A stretch of DNA of 64,000 bases from Myxococcota bacterium (GCA_022710975.1 JAKLGA010000012.1:62001-126000); one strand, 5' to 3'; positions 48,202 through 56,234 are shown, counted from the first letter of the stretch. Program-made: numbers and translations. Notes: generated by a model from the sequence alone, not told the origin.

Positions 48202-48984
48202 ATGGGCGGCCCGCCCGCCATCCGCCTGCTCCTGGCCTACGAGGGCACCCGCTACGTGGGGTGGCAGCACCAGCCCAACGGGCTGAGCGTGCAGGCCGTG
48301 CTGGAGGGGGCCTTCCAGCGGCTGAGCGGCTGCAGCGTGCGGGCCGTGGCGGCCAGCCGCACGGACTCCGGGGTGCACGCCGCGGGCCAGGTGGTGCTGC
48401 TCCCCAACCCCAGCCGGCACGATCCCAACACGATCCGGCGCGGGCTGAACGCCCTGCTGCCCGAGGACATCTCGGTGCGCGAGGCCGCCTGGGCCGAGCC
48501 GGGCTTCGAGCCGCGCCACCACGCCCGCGGCAAGCACTACCGCTACCGGATCTTCAACCGCTCCGCCCGGCCCGTGTTCGAGCGGGCGCTGGTCTGGCAC
48601 CTGCGGCGTCCGCTCGACCTGGACGCCATGCAGGCGGCCTCCGAGCTCCTCCGGGGAGAGCACGACTTCAGCGCCTTCCGCGCGGCCAACTGCCCGGCCA
48701 CGAGCCCGGTGCGCAGCCTGGATCGGGTGGCGTGGTCGCGCCGCGGGGACGAGCTGCACCTGGACGTGCTCGGCCGGAGCTTCCTCAAGCAGATGGTGCG
48801 CAACCTGGTGGGCACCCTGGTGGAGGTGGGCTGGGGCCGGCTCCGCCCGCAAGCCCTGACCGACATCCTGGCCTCCCGGGACCGGAGGCGGGCGGCGCGC
48901 TGCGCCCCGGCCCAGGGCCTGTGCCTGCTGCGGGTGTTCTACGCCCCGGAGGAGTACGCACGTGCGCTGGCCAGCCGGGATTAA
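48202..48984 (+). CDS. truA: tRNA pseudouridine(38-40) synthase TruA
   Basis: This 260-residue enzyme converts uridines 38-40 of the tRNA anticodon arm to pseudouridine. The conserved opening IRLLLAYEGTRYVGWQHQPNGLSVQAVLE, catalytic Asp in AASRTDSGVHAAGQV, the central RHHARGKHYRYRI and the C-terminal FLKQMVRNLVGTLVEVG are all present. It starts 18 bases after the barrel gene and overlaps the next gene by 23 bases. Confidence 0.95.
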   Translation: MGGPPAIRLLLAYEGTRYVGWQHQPNGLSVQAVLEGAFQRLSGCSVRAVAASRTDSGVHAAGQVVLLPNPSRHDPNTIRRGLNALLPEDISVREAAWAEPGFEPRHHARGKHYRYRIFNRSARPVFERALVWHLRRPLDLDAMQAASELLRGEHDFSAFRAANCPATSPVRSLDRVAWSRRGDELHLDVLGRSFLKQMVRNLVGTLVEVGWGRLRPQALTDILASRDRRRAARCAPAQGLCLLRVFYAPEEYARALASRD

Positions 48985-49411
48985 GATCGTCGAGTTCGGG
49001 CTGGGCCTGGGCGTGGCCGCCTTCCTCGGCTGGTCGCTGCTCGGCCTCCTCTTCCTGGTGCCGCTGCTCCAGCTCGACCTCGAGCCGGGCGCGCTCACCA
49101 CGCGCCTGCTGGTGGTGGCCGGCCAGGATCTGCCGCTGCTGCTGACGATGATGCTGTGCGGGCTCCTGGCCGGCGCGCTGCTGGTGACCGGCCGCTGGGC
49201 CATCGCCCTGACCGCCACCGCGACCGCCCTGGCCTTCCGCACGGCCATGCTGCTGGCCACGGCCGATCCGGAGGCCCCCTGGCGGGACTGGGTCCAGGGC
49301 GGGCTGCACCTCGTCTTCCTGGCCCTGGCGGTGCTGGTGTTCGCCTGGGGCTTCGGGCTGGCGAATCGGCTGGCCCAGCGCCGGCGAGACGGAAAAAGCA
49401 AGTCAGGCTAG
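48962..49411 (+). CDS. Hypothetical integral membrane protein
   Basis: This 149-residue protein has about four transmembrane helices: FGLGLGVAAFLGWSLLGLLFLVPLL, DLPLLLTMMLCGLLAGALLV, WAIALTATATALAFRTAMLL and LHLVFLALAVLVFAWGFGL. It ends in a basic tail (AQRRRDGKSKSG). The family is not recognised. A GTG start at 48962 lies inside the end of truA, so expression is coupled to TruA. The rplM promoter begins 72 bases after its stop. Confidence 0.65.
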   Translation: MRWPAGIKIVEFGLGLGVAAFLGWSLLGLLFLVPLLQLDLEPGALTTRLLVVAGQDLPLLLTMMLCGLLAGALLVTGRWAIALTATATALAFRTAMLLATADPEAPWRDWVQGGLHLVFLALAVLVFAWGFGLANRLAQRRRDGKSKSG

Positions 49412-49482
49412 GGGGTTGCGTGCTGCCCGCGCGGCGCCTGGCGGGGCCACGTCAGCCCGGCGCGTCAGGCCGAGGATATTCC

Positions 49483-49511
49483 TTGACAATCCAGGGCGGT
49501 TGGCCTAGAAA
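49483..49511 (+). promoter_or_regulatory. Promoter of the rplM-rpsI operon
   Basis: A perfect TTGACA (49483-49488) and TAGAAA (49506-49511) with 17-base spacing lie 93 bases before rplM. It is the strongest-looking promoter in the window together with the one at 30826. Confidence 0.7.
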
Positions 49512-49514
49512 CCA

Positions 49515-49580
49515 CGGCTCCCGGGGCCAGGCGGCTCCGGGGCAGCGCGGTTTCGGGGCCGGCGGGGCCACGGGGAGCCG
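49515..49580 (+). promoter_or_regulatory. rplM 5' leader with long-range inverted repeat
   Basis: CGGCTCCC (49515-49522) is complementary to GGGAGCCG (49573-49580), closing a GC-rich 50-base interior right after the predicted transcription start. Leaders of rplM in other bacteria carry L13 autoregulatory structures, so a regulatory role is plausible but not shown. Confidence 0.35.
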
Positions 49581-49603
49581 CCCGGACGGAAGGACAGACG
49601 AAC

Positions 49604-50038
49604 ATGAACACGGTGCACGCCAAGAAGAACGAGATCGAGCGGCGCTGGCTGCTCATCGACGCGAAGGACCTGGTGCTCGGCCGCGTGGCCTCCGAGGTCG
49701 CATCGATCCTGCGGGGCAAGCGCAAGCCCAGCTTCACCCCCCACGTCGACACGGGCGACTTCGTGGTGGTGGTCAACGCGGGCGCGGTCCGGCTGACCGG
49801 CAAGAAGTGGTCGGAGAAGATGTACTACGACCACTCCGGCTGGGTGGGCGGGCTGCGCGAGCGCACGGCCACCGAGGTGCTGGCCAAGCACCCGATCGAT
49901 CTCGTGCGCCGCGCCGTGCGGGGCATGCTGCCCAAGGGCCCCCTCGGGTTCGCCATGATCCGCAAGCTGAAGGTGTACGCCGGGGCCGAGCACCCGCACG
50001 TGGCCCAGAAGCCCGAAGCGATCAAGATCGCTCCTTGA
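49604..50038 (+). CDS. rplM: Large-subunit ribosomal protein uL13
   Basis: This 144-residue protein shows the full uL13 signature: [75 protein letters not shown] and [15 protein letters not shown], ending [17 protein letters not shown]. It is a primary assembly protein of the 50S subunit. It is cotranscribed with rpsI 17 bases downstream, the conserved order. Confidence 0.97.
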   Translation: MNTVHAKKNEIERRWLLIDAKDLVLGRVASEVASILRGKRKPSFTPHVDTGDFVVVVNAGAVRLTGKKWSEKMYYDHSGWVGGLRERTATEVLAKHPIDLVRRAVRGMLPKGPLGFAMIRKLKVYAGAEHPHVAQKPEAIKIAP

Positions 50039-50055
50039 GCCAGAGGTAGCCGACC

Positions 50056-50589
50056 ATGACCGAACCCAAGACCGACCTGCCCAAGACCGAGCTGTCCAAG
50101 GCCGAGCCGCCCAAGGCCGAGCCGCCCAAGGCCGAGCCGCCCAAGGCCGAGCCGCTCAAGGCCGAGCCGCCCAAGGCCGAGCCGGTCAAGCTCGTGCTGT
50201 CGAAGGACAAGTACTACGCGACCGGCAAGCGCAAGTCCTCCATCGCCCGCGTGTGGCTGAGGGCCGGCACGGGCGAGGTGACGGTCAACACGCGCAAGGC
50301 GGCCGACTTCTTCTGCCGCCCGACGCTCCTCATGCTGATGAACGAGCCGTTCGAGCTGACCCAGGTCCTGGGCCGCTTCGACGTGACGGCCAGCGTGGCC
50401 GGCGGCGGGCTGGCGGGCCAGGCCGGCGCCGTGCGGCACGGCATCTCCAAGGCGCTGCTCGAGGTGAACCCGCAGTTCCGCGGGGTGCTCAAGAAGGCCG
50501 GCATGCTGACCCGCGACTCCCGCGTGAAGGAGCGCAAGAAGTACGGCCAGCCCGGCGCCCGCAAGCGGTTCCAGTTCTCGAAGCGTTAG
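50056..50589 (+). CDS. rpsI: Small-subunit ribosomal protein uS9 with repeat-built N-terminal extension
   Basis: This 177-residue protein has a C-terminal uS9 core of about 130 residues: [54 protein letters not shown], and the end [24 protein letters not shown] that reaches the P-site tRNA. Residues 1-45 are an unusual extension made of six KAEPP-type pentapeptides encoded by 15-base tandem repeats. Such Lys/Ala/Glu/Pro tails are expected to be disordered. The core is intact, so the ribosomal role is safe; the tail's role is unknown. Confidence 0.96.
   Translation: MTEPKTDLPKTELSKAEPPKAEPPKAEPPKAEPLKAEPPKAEPVKLVLSKDKYYATGKRKSSIARVWLRAGTGEVTVNTRKAADFFCRPTLLMLMNEPFELTQVLGRFDVTASVAGGGLAGQAGAVRHGISKALLEVNPQFRGVLKKAGMLTRDSRVKERKKYGQPGARKRFQFSKR
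50098..50187 (+). repeat. Six tandem 15-bp repeats inside rpsI
   Basis: AAGGCCGAGCCGCCC units start at 50098, 50113, 50128, 50143, 50158 and 50173. Four are identical; those at 50143 and 50173 differ by one and two bases. The unit length is a multiple of three, so copy-number change keeps the frame. Confidence 0.9.
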
Positions 50590-50591
50590 AA

Positions 50592-50664
50592 ACTCGAGCC
50601 CGATTCCCAGGGCGATGAGTCTCTGACCCGTGGCGCGCAGCGACACGGGCTAGATCTGCGAATC
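50592..50664. repeat. Structured intergenic element, copy B (shared with 2356-2430)
   Basis: This lies between convergent rpsI and the HD-GYP gene. The first 27 bases match copy A at 23 positions. Downstream bases differ, but a hairpin again follows: CCCGTG (50627-50632) pairs with CACGGG (50644-50649), and GATTC (50602-50606) can pair with GAATC (50660-50664). No U tract follows. Confidence 0.6.
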
Positions 50665-50713
50665 CTCGACCCGGCCCGCGAGCAGCCCTCTTCCCAGCAG
50701 CGTCTTTTCCTGT

Positions 50714-52423
50714 TCAGCCGAGCTTGCGCTCGATCACCCGGATGAGCGCGTCGGCCACGCGCGGATCGAACTGCTTCTCCCGCAGACGCTTGAGGATCTC
50801 GATGGCCTCGCGGTCGTCGATCGCCTTCTGGTAGGGCCGCTCGGAGGTGGCCGCGTCGTAGGTGTCCGCGGCGCAGATGATGCGCGCGCCCAGCGGGATC
50901 TCCTCGCCCTTCAGGCCGTCGGGGTAGCCGCTGCCGTCCCACCACTCGTGGTGGCAGCGCACCGCCGGCCGCACGGAGGCGAGGAAGTCGATCGGCTCGA
51001 TGATCTTCTCGCCCAGCACCGGGTGCTGGCGCATGAGCTGCAGCTCCTCGTCGTTCAGCCGGCCCTTCTTGCCCAGGATGTCCTCGCGGATGCCGATCTT
51101 GCCGATGTCGTGCAGGATGCCCGCGTAGCGCAGGATGTTGAGCTGGTCGCCGTCCAGCTCGAGCTGCCGGCCGATGGCGAGCGCCACCTCGGTGACCCGA
51201 TCGGAGTGGCCGCGGGTGTACGGATCCTTGGCGTCGATGGAGTTGGCCAGCGCGCGCAGGGTCTCGACGTAGCCGCGCTCCAGCGACTCGAGCAGCTCCC
51301 GGTTCTGCTGGTCGTAGTAGAGCAGCTGGCTGGACATGTAGTTGAAGGTGTGAGCCAGCTCGCCCAGCTCGTTCCTCACCCGCATCTGGATCTCGGTGCC
51401 GAACTTGCCGCGGGCGATGTCCAGCGAGCCGCGCACCAGCTTGGCGATGGGCCGGGTCAGCCCGAAGGCGAACAGCAGGCTGAGCACCACCGCCGCCGCC
51501 AGGGCGGTGCCGGCCACCCCCACCACCTGCCAGATCATGCGGCGCGGGCCCCGGTAGACGTCGTCCAGCGGCTCGACCGCCACCACCAGCCAGCGCGGCT
51601 GCGCGAGCGGCGCGTAGGACACCAGCAGCTCGCGCCCGTCGGGGAGCAGCACCGGCCGGGTGCCGGAGACGGGCAGGGAGTCGCCGCCCAGCGCGCGGCC
51701 GATCTCCGGCACCACGGTGGCCAGCCCCCCCAGCGGCAGGCTGGGCGCGGAGGGGTCGCTGGCGTGGGCCAGCACCCGCTCGCCCGGCGCCACCAGCATG
51801 AGCTGGCCGCTCTGGCCCGCCCACAGCCGATCCACCTCGGAGCGCATGGACTCCAGGCTGAGCTCCATGCCCAGGAAGACGGCGTCCCCGGCCTGCAGCC
51901 GGAGCAGCACCGGCGCCACGTCCTCGAGGCGCGCGGAGATGCCCAGCTCCGCTCTCGCGGCCCGCTCGATGCGCGCGGGCGGGCCGAAGGTGGCCGGCTG
52001 GGAGCGGGCCCGCCCGAGGTCCAGGTCGGCCAGCCCCGCCTGGTGCTGGGCGATCTCGCTGGGCAGGATGCGGCCGGAGTCGAAGGCCATCTGGTTGGGC
52101 AGCGCCTCGCCGTGCGCGTTGTAGAAGGCGATGATGTTCAGCTCGGGTCGCTTCTGCAGCAGGAACCGCAGCAGGCCCTGGCGCTCCTGGAGGCTGAGGT
52201 GCTCGACCCCCAGGTTGGTCACCAGCAGGTCCACGTCCTCCACCAGGCTGCGGAAGTAGCCCGACAGCTCGCGGGCGGCGTTCCCGGTGCGCTCCTGCTG
52301 CAGCTCCCAGGCGAGCGTCTTGACGATGTCCACCGTCGAGTCGATCAGCATGATGCCCACGGCCACCACGGGCACCGCGGTGAGGAACACCAGCATCAGG
52401 GTGATGGTGCGGAACAGGCGCAT
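50714..52423 (-). CDS. Membrane HD-GYP c-di-GMP phosphodiesterase with periplasmic sensor
   Basis: This 569-residue protein has TM1 (residues 8-28), a periplasmic Cache-like sensor (about 30-293), TM2 (294-320), a HAMP linker and an HD-GYP domain (about 385-569). The metal and catalytic motifs are intact: HSDRVTEVA, LHDIGKIGI and HHEWWDGSGYPDGL. It should hydrolyse cyclic di-GMP in response to a periplasmic signal. It is the last gene of a four-gene minus-strand operon with FecR, LysM and receiver proteins. The ATG lies 3 bases after the receiver stop. Confidence 0.93.
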   Translation of the reverse strand: MRLFRTITLMLVFLTAVPVVAVGIMLIDSTVDIVKTLAWELQQERTGNAARELSGYFRSLVEDVDLLVTNLGVEHLSLQERQGLLRFLLQKRPELNIIAFYNAHGEALPNQMAFDSGRILPSEIAQHQAGLADLDLGRARSQPATFGPPARIERAARAELGISARLEDVAPVLLRLQAGDAVFLGMELSLESMRSEVDRLWAGQSGQLMLVAPGERVLAHASDPSAPSLPLGGLATVVPEIGRALGGDSLPVSGTRPVLLPDGRELLVSYAPLAQPRWLVVAVEPLDDVYRGPRRMIWQVVGVAGTALAAAVVLSLLFAFGLTRPIAKLVRGSLDIARGKFGTEIQMRVRNELGELAHTFNYMSSQLLYYDQQNRELLESLERGYVETLRALANSIDAKDPYTRGHSDRVTEVALAIGRQLELDGDQLNILRYAGILHDIGKIGIREDILGKKGRLNDEELQLMRQHPVLGEKIIEPIDFLASVRPAVRCHHEWWDGSGYPDGLKGEEIPLGARIICAADTYDAATSERPYQKAIDDREAIEILKRLREKQFDPRVADALIRVIERKLG

Positions 52424-52426
52424 GGC

Positions 52427-52819
52427 TCAGGCTCTCCGGCGCAGGTCCTCGAGGACGTCGTCCAGCACCTTGGCCATCTTCTTGAGCTTGAACGGCTTGG
52501 CCACGTAGTGGTCCGGCCCGGCCACCTCGCGCGCCTCGCCCTCCAGGATGTGGCTCCTGGAGATGGCGGACATCATGATGATGGGCAGCCGGCCGCGCGC
52601 GCCGCTCAGGCGGATGGAGCGCACCAGCTGCATGCCGTCCAGGCGCGGCATCAGGAAGTCGGTCACCACGAAGTCGATCCGGGCCTCCTTGACGAACAGC
52701 ACCAGCGCGTCGCGGCCGTCGACCGCCTCCAGCACCTCCACGCCCCGCTCGGTCAGCAGATCGCGCACCATGGCCCGGATGGGCGCGTCGTCGTCGCACA
52801 GCAAGGCGCGCAGGCTCAC
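52427..52819 (-). CDS. Single-domain response regulator (receiver)
   Basis: This 130-residue CheY-like receiver has the acidic pair LLCDDDAP, phosphoacceptor Asp in VVTDFLMPRLDG, Ser/Thr position in MMSAIS and Lys in YVAKPF. No output domain is attached, so it probably acts by protein contact, perhaps on the HD-GYP partner. No histidine kinase is encoded next to it. The GTG start overlaps the LysM gene stop (GTGA). Confidence 0.92.
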   Translation of the reverse strand: MSLRALLCDDDAPIRAMVRDLLTERGVEVLEAVDGRDALVLFVKEARIDFVVTDFLMPRLDGMQLVRSIRLSGARGRLPIIMMSAISRSHILEGEAREVAGPDHYVAKPFKLKKMAKVLDDVLEDLRRRA

Positions 52820-53826
52820 GGCGGAGCTCCCGGGGGGTTCGCGGGCGCGGGGGCCGGCGGTGGCTCCACCCGGATCTCCTGGCCGTCCTGCTCCACGTGC
52901 AGGCTGAAGCGCCGCGCCGGCGTGGCGCGGCCCACGGCGCCGCGGGCGTCCACGCTGCGCAGGAACCAGTAGTAGTCGCCGTTCGGCAGCTTGGACTGGA
53001 ACAGGAAGGAGGCCTCCTGCACGGTGAGCTGGCGGATGGGCCGCAGGCCGGCCGCGTCCCGGGCCAGCAGCAGCACGGTGCGCTGCGCGCCCGGGCCCGG
53101 CTTCCAGGAGAACAGGATCGAGGGCGTGATCAGGCGCGAGTCGGGGTAGGGCAGCAGCTGCTCGGGCGGCTCGGGCAGCGCCTGGGGCGCCTCGGGGGCC
53201 TTGCCCGGGTGGACCTGGAGCCCCTGGCCGGGGCGCAGCCGCGTGCTCTGCGCCTGGGCGCTGACCTCCACCCCGTCGCCGGCCAGCACCTCGACGCGGG
53301 TGCCCCCGTCCTGCGCCACCGACACGGCGAAACGGTTGGCCTGGGCGCGGCGGGTCAGGCTCTCCTGGCGCGCCAGGCGCGCCAGGGCGAAGGCGTCATC
53401 GGCCAGCCTCAGGCAGGCGACGTAGTCGGTCCGCCGACAGGCCGCCTCGGCCAGCTCCAGGCCGGCCACGGCCGCCTGGTGGCGCTGGACGGCGAACTCG
53501 GCCGCCCCCTGGAGGCGGGCGTCCTGCAGCGCCTGGCCCGCCACGCCCAGGGCCATGATGGCCGGGCGGCGGGCCTTGCCCGGCAGCCGCAGGCGCTGGC
53601 CGGGCGCCGGCGCCGCGCCGGGCGCCAGCCCGTTCAGGGCCCGGATCTCCTCGGCCGCGCGCGCGTCCTCGTAGCGCAGGCTGGCCAGATCCTCGAGGGT
53701 CTGGTCGGGCCCGAGGACCACGCTCTCGCCCTCGTCCCCACCCGGCGCGGCGGGCTCCGCGGCGCGGGGCGCGGCCAGCCACAAGAGCTGGAGCAGGGCC
53801 ACGAGCAGCAGGTGCGCTCGGGTCAT
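52816..53826 (-). CDS. Periplasmic protein with LysM-like motif
   Basis: This 336-residue protein has a signal peptide (MTRAHLLLVALLQLLWLAAPRAA). A LysM-like unit spans about 36-85 (VLGPDQTLEDLASLRYEDARAAEEIRALNGLAPGAAPAPGQRLRLPG). A helical segment and a beta-rich region that fits a FecR-type sheet (GGTRVEVLAGDGVEVSAQAQSTRLRPGQGLQV) follow, then an Ig-like end with WFLRSVDARGAVGRATPARRF. It may bind peptidoglycan and relay envelope state to the downstream signalling genes. The gene overlaps both neighbours by four bases. Confidence 0.78.
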   Translation of the reverse strand: MTRAHLLLVALLQLLWLAAPRAAEPAAPGGDEGESVVLGPDQTLEDLASLRYEDARAAEEIRALNGLAPGAAPAPGQRLRLPGKARRPAIMALGVAGQALQDARLQGAAEFAVQRHQAAVAGLELAEAACRRTDYVACLRLADDAFALARLARQESLTRRAQANRFAVSVAQDGGTRVEVLAGDGVEVSAQAQSTRLRPGQGLQVHPGKAPEAPQALPEPPEQLLPYPDSRLITPSILFSWKPGPGAQRTVLLLARDAAGLRPIRQLTVQEASFLFQSKLPNGDYYWFLRSVDARGAVGRATPARRFSLHVEQDGQEIRVEPPPAPAPANPPGAPP

Positions 53827-54341
53827 TGGAAGCTGACCTCCCGCCGGGCGACGCTGGCCTCGGCCGAGGGGGTGCGGATGCGGAACTCCGAGCCCTCCGT
53901 CTCGATCGGGTCGAGCTCGGCCTCGACCGAGCCCTCCATCAGGGTGAAGGTGGAGCGGCGCGCCTGGCTGCGCGGCTCGAGCTGCAGATCGGTGACCGAG
54001 ATGAGGCTCTCGGGTTCCAGGCGCAGCAGGCCGCCGTGCTCGAACTGGATGGTGGCGAACGCGTCGCGCAGCGTGCGCACCTTGTCCTGGACCTGGAGCT
54101 CCAGGCCCGGCGCGGCCCGCTCCCAGTCGGGCATGCCCGGGCGCTTCACGTGCACCTCGCCCTGCAGGTGGATGAGGGTGGCGGTGCGCTTGGCCGCCGG
54201 GGCCAGCTCGCCGTCCGGCGCCGGCCCCCCGTCGGGCGGGGGCGGCGCAGTGCGCTCGCCCGCGCAGGCCAGCCACAGCCAGGCCAGGATCCACACCAGG
54301 CGCCGCGCGGGCAGGGACCCGGGAGGAGGGCGATCCGTCAT
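53823..54341 (-). CDS. FecR-domain lipoprotein
   Basis: This 172-residue protein has a signal ending WLWLAC, a likely lipobox. A Pro-rich segment precedes a FecR beta-sandwich: ATLIHLQGEVHVKRPGMPDWERAAPGLELQVQDKVRTLRDAFATIQFEHGGLLRLEPESLISV and FTLMEGSVEAEL. FecR proteins outside iron transport are common envelope modules in deltaproteobacteria. It leads the four-gene operon FecR-LysM-receiver-HD-GYP; no sigma factor is adjacent. Confidence 0.82.
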   Translation of the reverse strand: MTDRPPPGSLPARRLVWILAWLWLACAGERTAPPPPDGGPAPDGELAPAAKRTATLIHLQGEVHVKRPGMPDWERAAPGLELQVQDKVRTLRDAFATIQFEHGGLLRLEPESLISVTDLQLEPRSQARRSTFTLMEGSVEAELDPIETEGSEFRIRTPSAEASVARREVSFQ

Positions 54342-54370
54342 GCCGGGATGGTACTACGGCCTCCGGGCGC

Positions 54371-55411
54371 TCACAACCGCCGGCGCTGGGCGGCGAAGGC
54401 GGCCAGGAACGGATCGGGCGCGGACGCCGAGCCGCAGCAGACCTCGGCGGCGGCCTTGCAGCCGCCCTGGCAGCTATCGGCCAGGCGGCAGGCCGCGCAC
54501 AGCGCGGGTCGGGCCGCGCGGAAGGCCTGCATGGCCGGCGCGGCGCGCAGCGCGGCGAACGACTCCAGGCGCAGATCGCCCAGGATGGTGGGGCTGTGGT
54601 TGCAGGGGCGCAGGCGTCCGCCCGGATCGAGGGTGTAGTAGGCGTGCGCTGTGCCCGCCGAGCAGGCGCCGAAGTCCAGCCGGGTGAGGCCGGCCGGATC
54701 CACCAGGCAGGGCGGCACCGGCACGCCCACGGCCAGCGGCAGCCCGAGCGCGGCGGACCTCCGCTCGGCCACGGAGAAGGCGGCCGCCAGCTCGGCCGGA
54801 GAGGACTGCAGCAACTCGACGTGCTCGGCCCCGCGGCCGCCCGGGTTGAAGCGATTCAGCATGAGCCCGTCCAGGCCGAGGGCCGTGGCCAGCTCCATCA
54901 CCTGGGAGAGCTGCGGCAGGTTCAGGCGGGTCATGACGAACACGCCCACCACCGTCGCGCCGGCCAGCTTGAGATCGGCCATGGCCTCGGTGGCCCGGTC
55001 GAAGGCGCCCGCGCGGCCGGACAGCCGATCGTGGACCGCGCGGTCCACGGCCAGCAGCGGCAGCTCCCACACCCCCACCCGGCGCGCCCCCAGACGCTCG
55101 ATGGCGGCAGCGGTCAGCAGCCGGCCGTTGGTGACGAGGGTGATGCCCAGGCGCCGCGCGGCCAGCCAGTCCACGAGCAGCGGGAGATCCTGCCGCAGGA
55201 GCGGCTCTCCGCCGCTCAGGGTGATGTGCGTGAGGCCCTCCTGCTCCACGACCCGGCCCAGGAGCTCCAGGAGCCCGGCCGTGCCGAGCTCGGGGGCGGG
55301 CGGGTAGGGGGCGCGGTTCTTCCACACGTTGTAGCAGTGCAGGCAGTCGTGGTCGCAGGCCCGGGTGAGCTCGACGATCATGTCCTCGACCGGGGGTGCG
55401 GGCGCGCTCAT
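54371..55411 (-). CDS. Radical SAM/SPASM protein of a small-protein modification locus
   Basis: This 346-residue protein has the cluster motif CDHDCLHC (Cys19, 23, 26), GGEPLL and a SPASM-like tail with FGACSAGTAHAYYTLDPGGRLRPCNHSPTILGDL and LCAACRLADSCQGGCKAAAEVCC. This architecture is that of peptide-modifying enzymes (anSME, PqqE, SPASM RiPP maturases). Its ATG overlaps the stop of an upstream small protein, which in turn overlaps another small-protein gene of the same family. These two are the natural candidate substrates. No transporter or protease is adjacent. Confidence 0.88.
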   Translation of the reverse strand: MSAPAPPVEDMIVELTRACDHDCLHCYNVWKNRAPYPPAPELGTAGLLELLGRVVEQEGLTHITLSGGEPLLRQDLPLLVDWLAARRLGITLVTNGRLLTAAAIERLGARRVGVWELPLLAVDRAVHDRLSGRAGAFDRATEAMADLKLAGATVVGVFVMTRLNLPQLSQVMELATALGLDGLMLNRFNPGGRGAEHVELLQSSPAELAAAFSVAERRSAALGLPLAVGVPVPPCLVDPAGLTRLDFGACSAGTAHAYYTLDPGGRLRPCNHSPTILGDLRLESFAALRAAPAMQAFRAARPALCAACRLADSCQGGCKAAAEVCCGSASAPDPFLAAFAAQRRRL

Positions 55412-55866
55412 GCCTGGTCCACTCCCGCCGCCCGGGCCCGCTCGGCGAGGAGCTGCGCGCGGGCCTTGTCCAGCACCCGGGGGGAGAGCCAGCAGTGGGG
55501 CCCGGGCCGGGTGCCTCGCCCGGGCGCCGGGGTGGGTGGGGCGAGCAGCCGCTCGCGCGTGCGCGGGTCCAGGCCCCGGCCCTCGCCCGGGGACAGGAGC
55601 GTGCGGTGGTAGCAGTGCATGACGCGGGGGCGGGTTTGTTCGGGGGGCGCGGAGCGGCCGCTCAGCCACTGGCAGCCTCCGAGATTCAGGCCCACCAGGC
55701 CCAGCCAGGCGCCCAGGCCCAGCACCAGCCGGCGGCGGAGCGCGGCGCGCGCTGGCATGCTCGGGTGCGCCCCGGGAGCGGGCAGCAGCTCGCGCGCGAG
55801 CCGCCAGGCCAGCCAGCCGATCAGGGCTCCCGACGTGCCGATGAGCAGGGCGTCTGCGAGGCTCAT
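55408..55866 (-). CDS. Small membrane or lipoprotein-like protein, paralogue 2, candidate radical-SAM substrate
   Basis: From the ATG at 55866 the product is 152 residues; from an internal ATG at 55758 it is 116 residues and begins like a lipoprotein (MPARAALRRRLVLGLGAWLGLVGLNLGGC). It shares LGLGAWLGLVGL-xxxxCQ and the C-terminal GTRPGPHCWLSPRVLDKA with the protein encoded just upstream. It also has MHCYHRTLLSPGEG. The longer form overlaps the upstream gene as ATGA, the shorter one matches the paralogue in length. The family is not recognised. Confidence 0.65.
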   Translation of the reverse strand: MSLADALLIGTSGALIGWLAWRLARELLPAPGAHPSMPARAALRRRLVLGLGAWLGLVGLNLGGCQWLSGRSAPPEQTRPRVMHCYHRTLLSPGEGRGLDPRTRERLLAPPTPAPGRGTRPGPHCWLSPRVLDKARAQLLAERARAAGVDQA

Positions 55867-56234
55867 GCTGGCACCCCCCGCCTCGCGTGGGCCCCGTCTG
55901 CAGTCCGGGGGGCGAGGCCGCAGTGGGGACCGGGTCGTGCGCCCGTGTCCGGAGCCGGCGCAGGCCGTGGGGGCGGGAGGTCGCGCAGCCGCCACCCTGT
56001 CGCGCGGGGCCGCAGGTCCTCGGGCCGCGCACCCCCGGGACTGTCGACCAGCTCGTAGATCCAGTCGTGCCTCGCGAACCCCCGGTGAGGCCGCCTCGCA
56101 GCCTGCGCCTGGAGAGGGGCCGTCGCCGGCGGGGGTGAGACGGGCTGCTGGCAGCTGGCGTGATCGAGCCCGACCATGCCCAGCCAGGCGCCGATCCCGA
56201 GGAACGTCCTGTAGAACGAGGGTCTATGGTTCAT
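55863..56234 (-). CDS. Small membrane or lipoprotein-like protein, paralogue 1, candidate radical-SAM substrate
   Basis: This 123-residue protein has an N-terminal hydrophobic segment ending in a possible lipobox (FLGIGAWLGMVGLDHASC). A Pro/Arg-rich middle and the motif GARPGPHCGLAPRTADGA near the C-terminus follow. It aligns with paralogue 2 at both ends and around SPGGARPEDLRPR. It is first in the three-gene minus-strand operon (paralogue 1, paralogue 2, radical SAM), with four-base overlaps throughout. No enzyme motif is visible. Confidence 0.65.
   Translation of the reverse strand: MNHRPSFYRTFLGIGAWLGMVGLDHASCQQPVSPPPATAPLQAQAARRPHRGFARHDWIYELVDSPGGARPEDLRPRATGWRLRDLPPPRPAPAPDTGARPGPHCGLAPRTADGAHARRGVPA

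Noticed and set aside
50098-50187. Tandem 15-base repeats considered as CRISPR or satellite
   Set aside because: There are no spacers and the unit is in frame within rpsI, coding KAEPP.
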